NCBI RefSeq assembly: GCF_004027225.2
Contig: NC_044277.2
Coordinates: forward strand, 40,730,305-40,794,304
Direction of reading: 5' to 3'
Source: Strigops habroptila
Lineage: Eukaryota > Chordata > Aves > Psittaciformes > Psittacidae
DNA length: 64,000 bases
The stretch's first letter is position 1. Each line of letters opens with the position of its first letter. The notes below the pieces were generated by a model. The model was not told where the DNA came from. It saw only the letters and a list, made by a program, of their open reading frames with translations, and did not search any database. A program made the position numbers and the translations under genes. Of this stretch, positions 63,029 through 64,000 are shown in pieces.

Positions 63029-64000
63029 ATGAACTTAGATTATACTGAGGATGAACCCAGGATTGATAGCACAAGTGCCTTTTATCTTGGATGTACTCTT
63101 TCTGGAGCAATGCAGATTTTGTAAGCCTGTTACAGTCCAAATATTCTCCCAGCCAATTAAAACCAATGAGTTACTGTATCCCATGGGTTATATACTGTCT
63201 GCATTTTACTAGTTTTCATAACACAGTCCTGAGGCAAGAATGGATTGAATAAACTCTTTTGTGGTTTTGCCCAGTGTGACTTTATAAAGTGTTTTAATTT
63301 CAGTAATGCTTTGCCAATCTATCTTATTATATTCATATTTCTGCTTTTCCTTTGTGAAATTAATATGTCAAAGGAATTTAACTTGCATTATGAGGATGTG
63401 AGCGTACATTGTGAGAATAGATATGAAGCTACCTGTCTTAATAAGTGATAGATAGCACCTGAAATATGACTCTAGTATCTAAGAGCTTGTTAGAAGCCAG
63501 GGAAAGCTAGCACAGAGGTTTTGTCATGATGGTCTTTCACTTTATAAAAGCATCCTGTATGGATTTGAGAGCCTGCTGTTTGATGCAGTGTGATCTGGTC
63601 GGAAGTCAGTGATACATATTCTATGCAAAAAAGATGTTCATTAGTTTGATTGAAATACTAAGTCCTTTGAGACCTTAACCTCACAGTTGGAGCGTACAGA
63701 TAGGAAGGCTTGGCTATGCTGCTGGAAGATGGAAGAAAATTACTGTGCTTGTGTTGGCAATTCATAGTTCAGTCAGAGTTGCCTCTGCTGTTAGAGCCAG
63801 TGGACAGAAGTGTTCCAGTAACCTGTGCTGCCCGTGATTTTTATACAAATGAGCTTAGGTTGTCTTTGTGGAGGGCTAGGGGCTCACTGATTGTGTTTGA
63901 CCAAGCAAATGCATTGTATTATTAAGAAAATGAACACTTGAAGAAAGCTGAAACGTGGGCACATGTTGAAAAGCTGATTGCTGCCCAGAGGAATGGCAGC
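63029..64000. other. AT-rich DNA, nothing recognised
   Basis: No repeat family, exon or RNA gene could be identified between the CR1 3' end and the window edge. The short plus-strand frames at 63245-63448 and 63710-63925 show no recognisable domain. Confidence 0.55.

Overview
The window looks like bird nuclear DNA. It is mostly AT-rich and non-coding, and it carries many CR1-type LINE fragments with the avian signature: variable 5' truncation and a 3' end made of short TTCTATGA-type direct repeats instead of a poly-A tail. There is also one LTR-like remnant at 17440-17926 of a type I associate with avian endogenous retroviruses. I see no bacterial-style operons, no CRISPR array and no rRNA gene. 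I did not find a tRNA gene, but my search was by eye only.

Layout. 1-35700 is a gene-poor stretch with CR1 copies at 5881-6306 (+), 11831-13182 (-), 13597-13912 (-) and 26861-27058 (-), the LTR-like remnant, a long pyrimidine-biased tract (24721-25215), and a 99-bp repeat present twice (26029-26127 and 31372-31470). At 35745-37420 the composition switches abruptly to a CpG island. This island holds the only host gene start I can support: a TATA box (35773-35780), an ATG-free 5'UTR exon (about 35806-35960) with a perfect splice donor, an 828-bp intron, and a first coding exon (36799-37132). That exon encodes a signal peptide followed by a Pro/Ala/Arg-rich segment with two dibasic sites. I cannot name the gene.

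37133-58956 is again AT-rich with no convincing exon, and is probably intron of that gene or intergenic. The two best candidate splice acceptors (38060 and 57189) are weak calls. 58957-63028 is a CR1 cluster: a minus-strand copy with a frameshift, a short plus-strand 3' tail, and a large plus-strand copy with an uninterrupted 714-codon reverse-transcriptase ORF. The first and last are head to head, forming a kilobase-scale inverted repeat. 63029-64000 shows nothing recognisable.

The single host gene is most simply read as a regulated secreted factor or prohormone: TATA promoter, CpG island, non-coding first exon, signal peptide and gene-poor surroundings. That is inference. The CR1 reverse-transcriptase ORFs belong to retrotransposons, not host genes.
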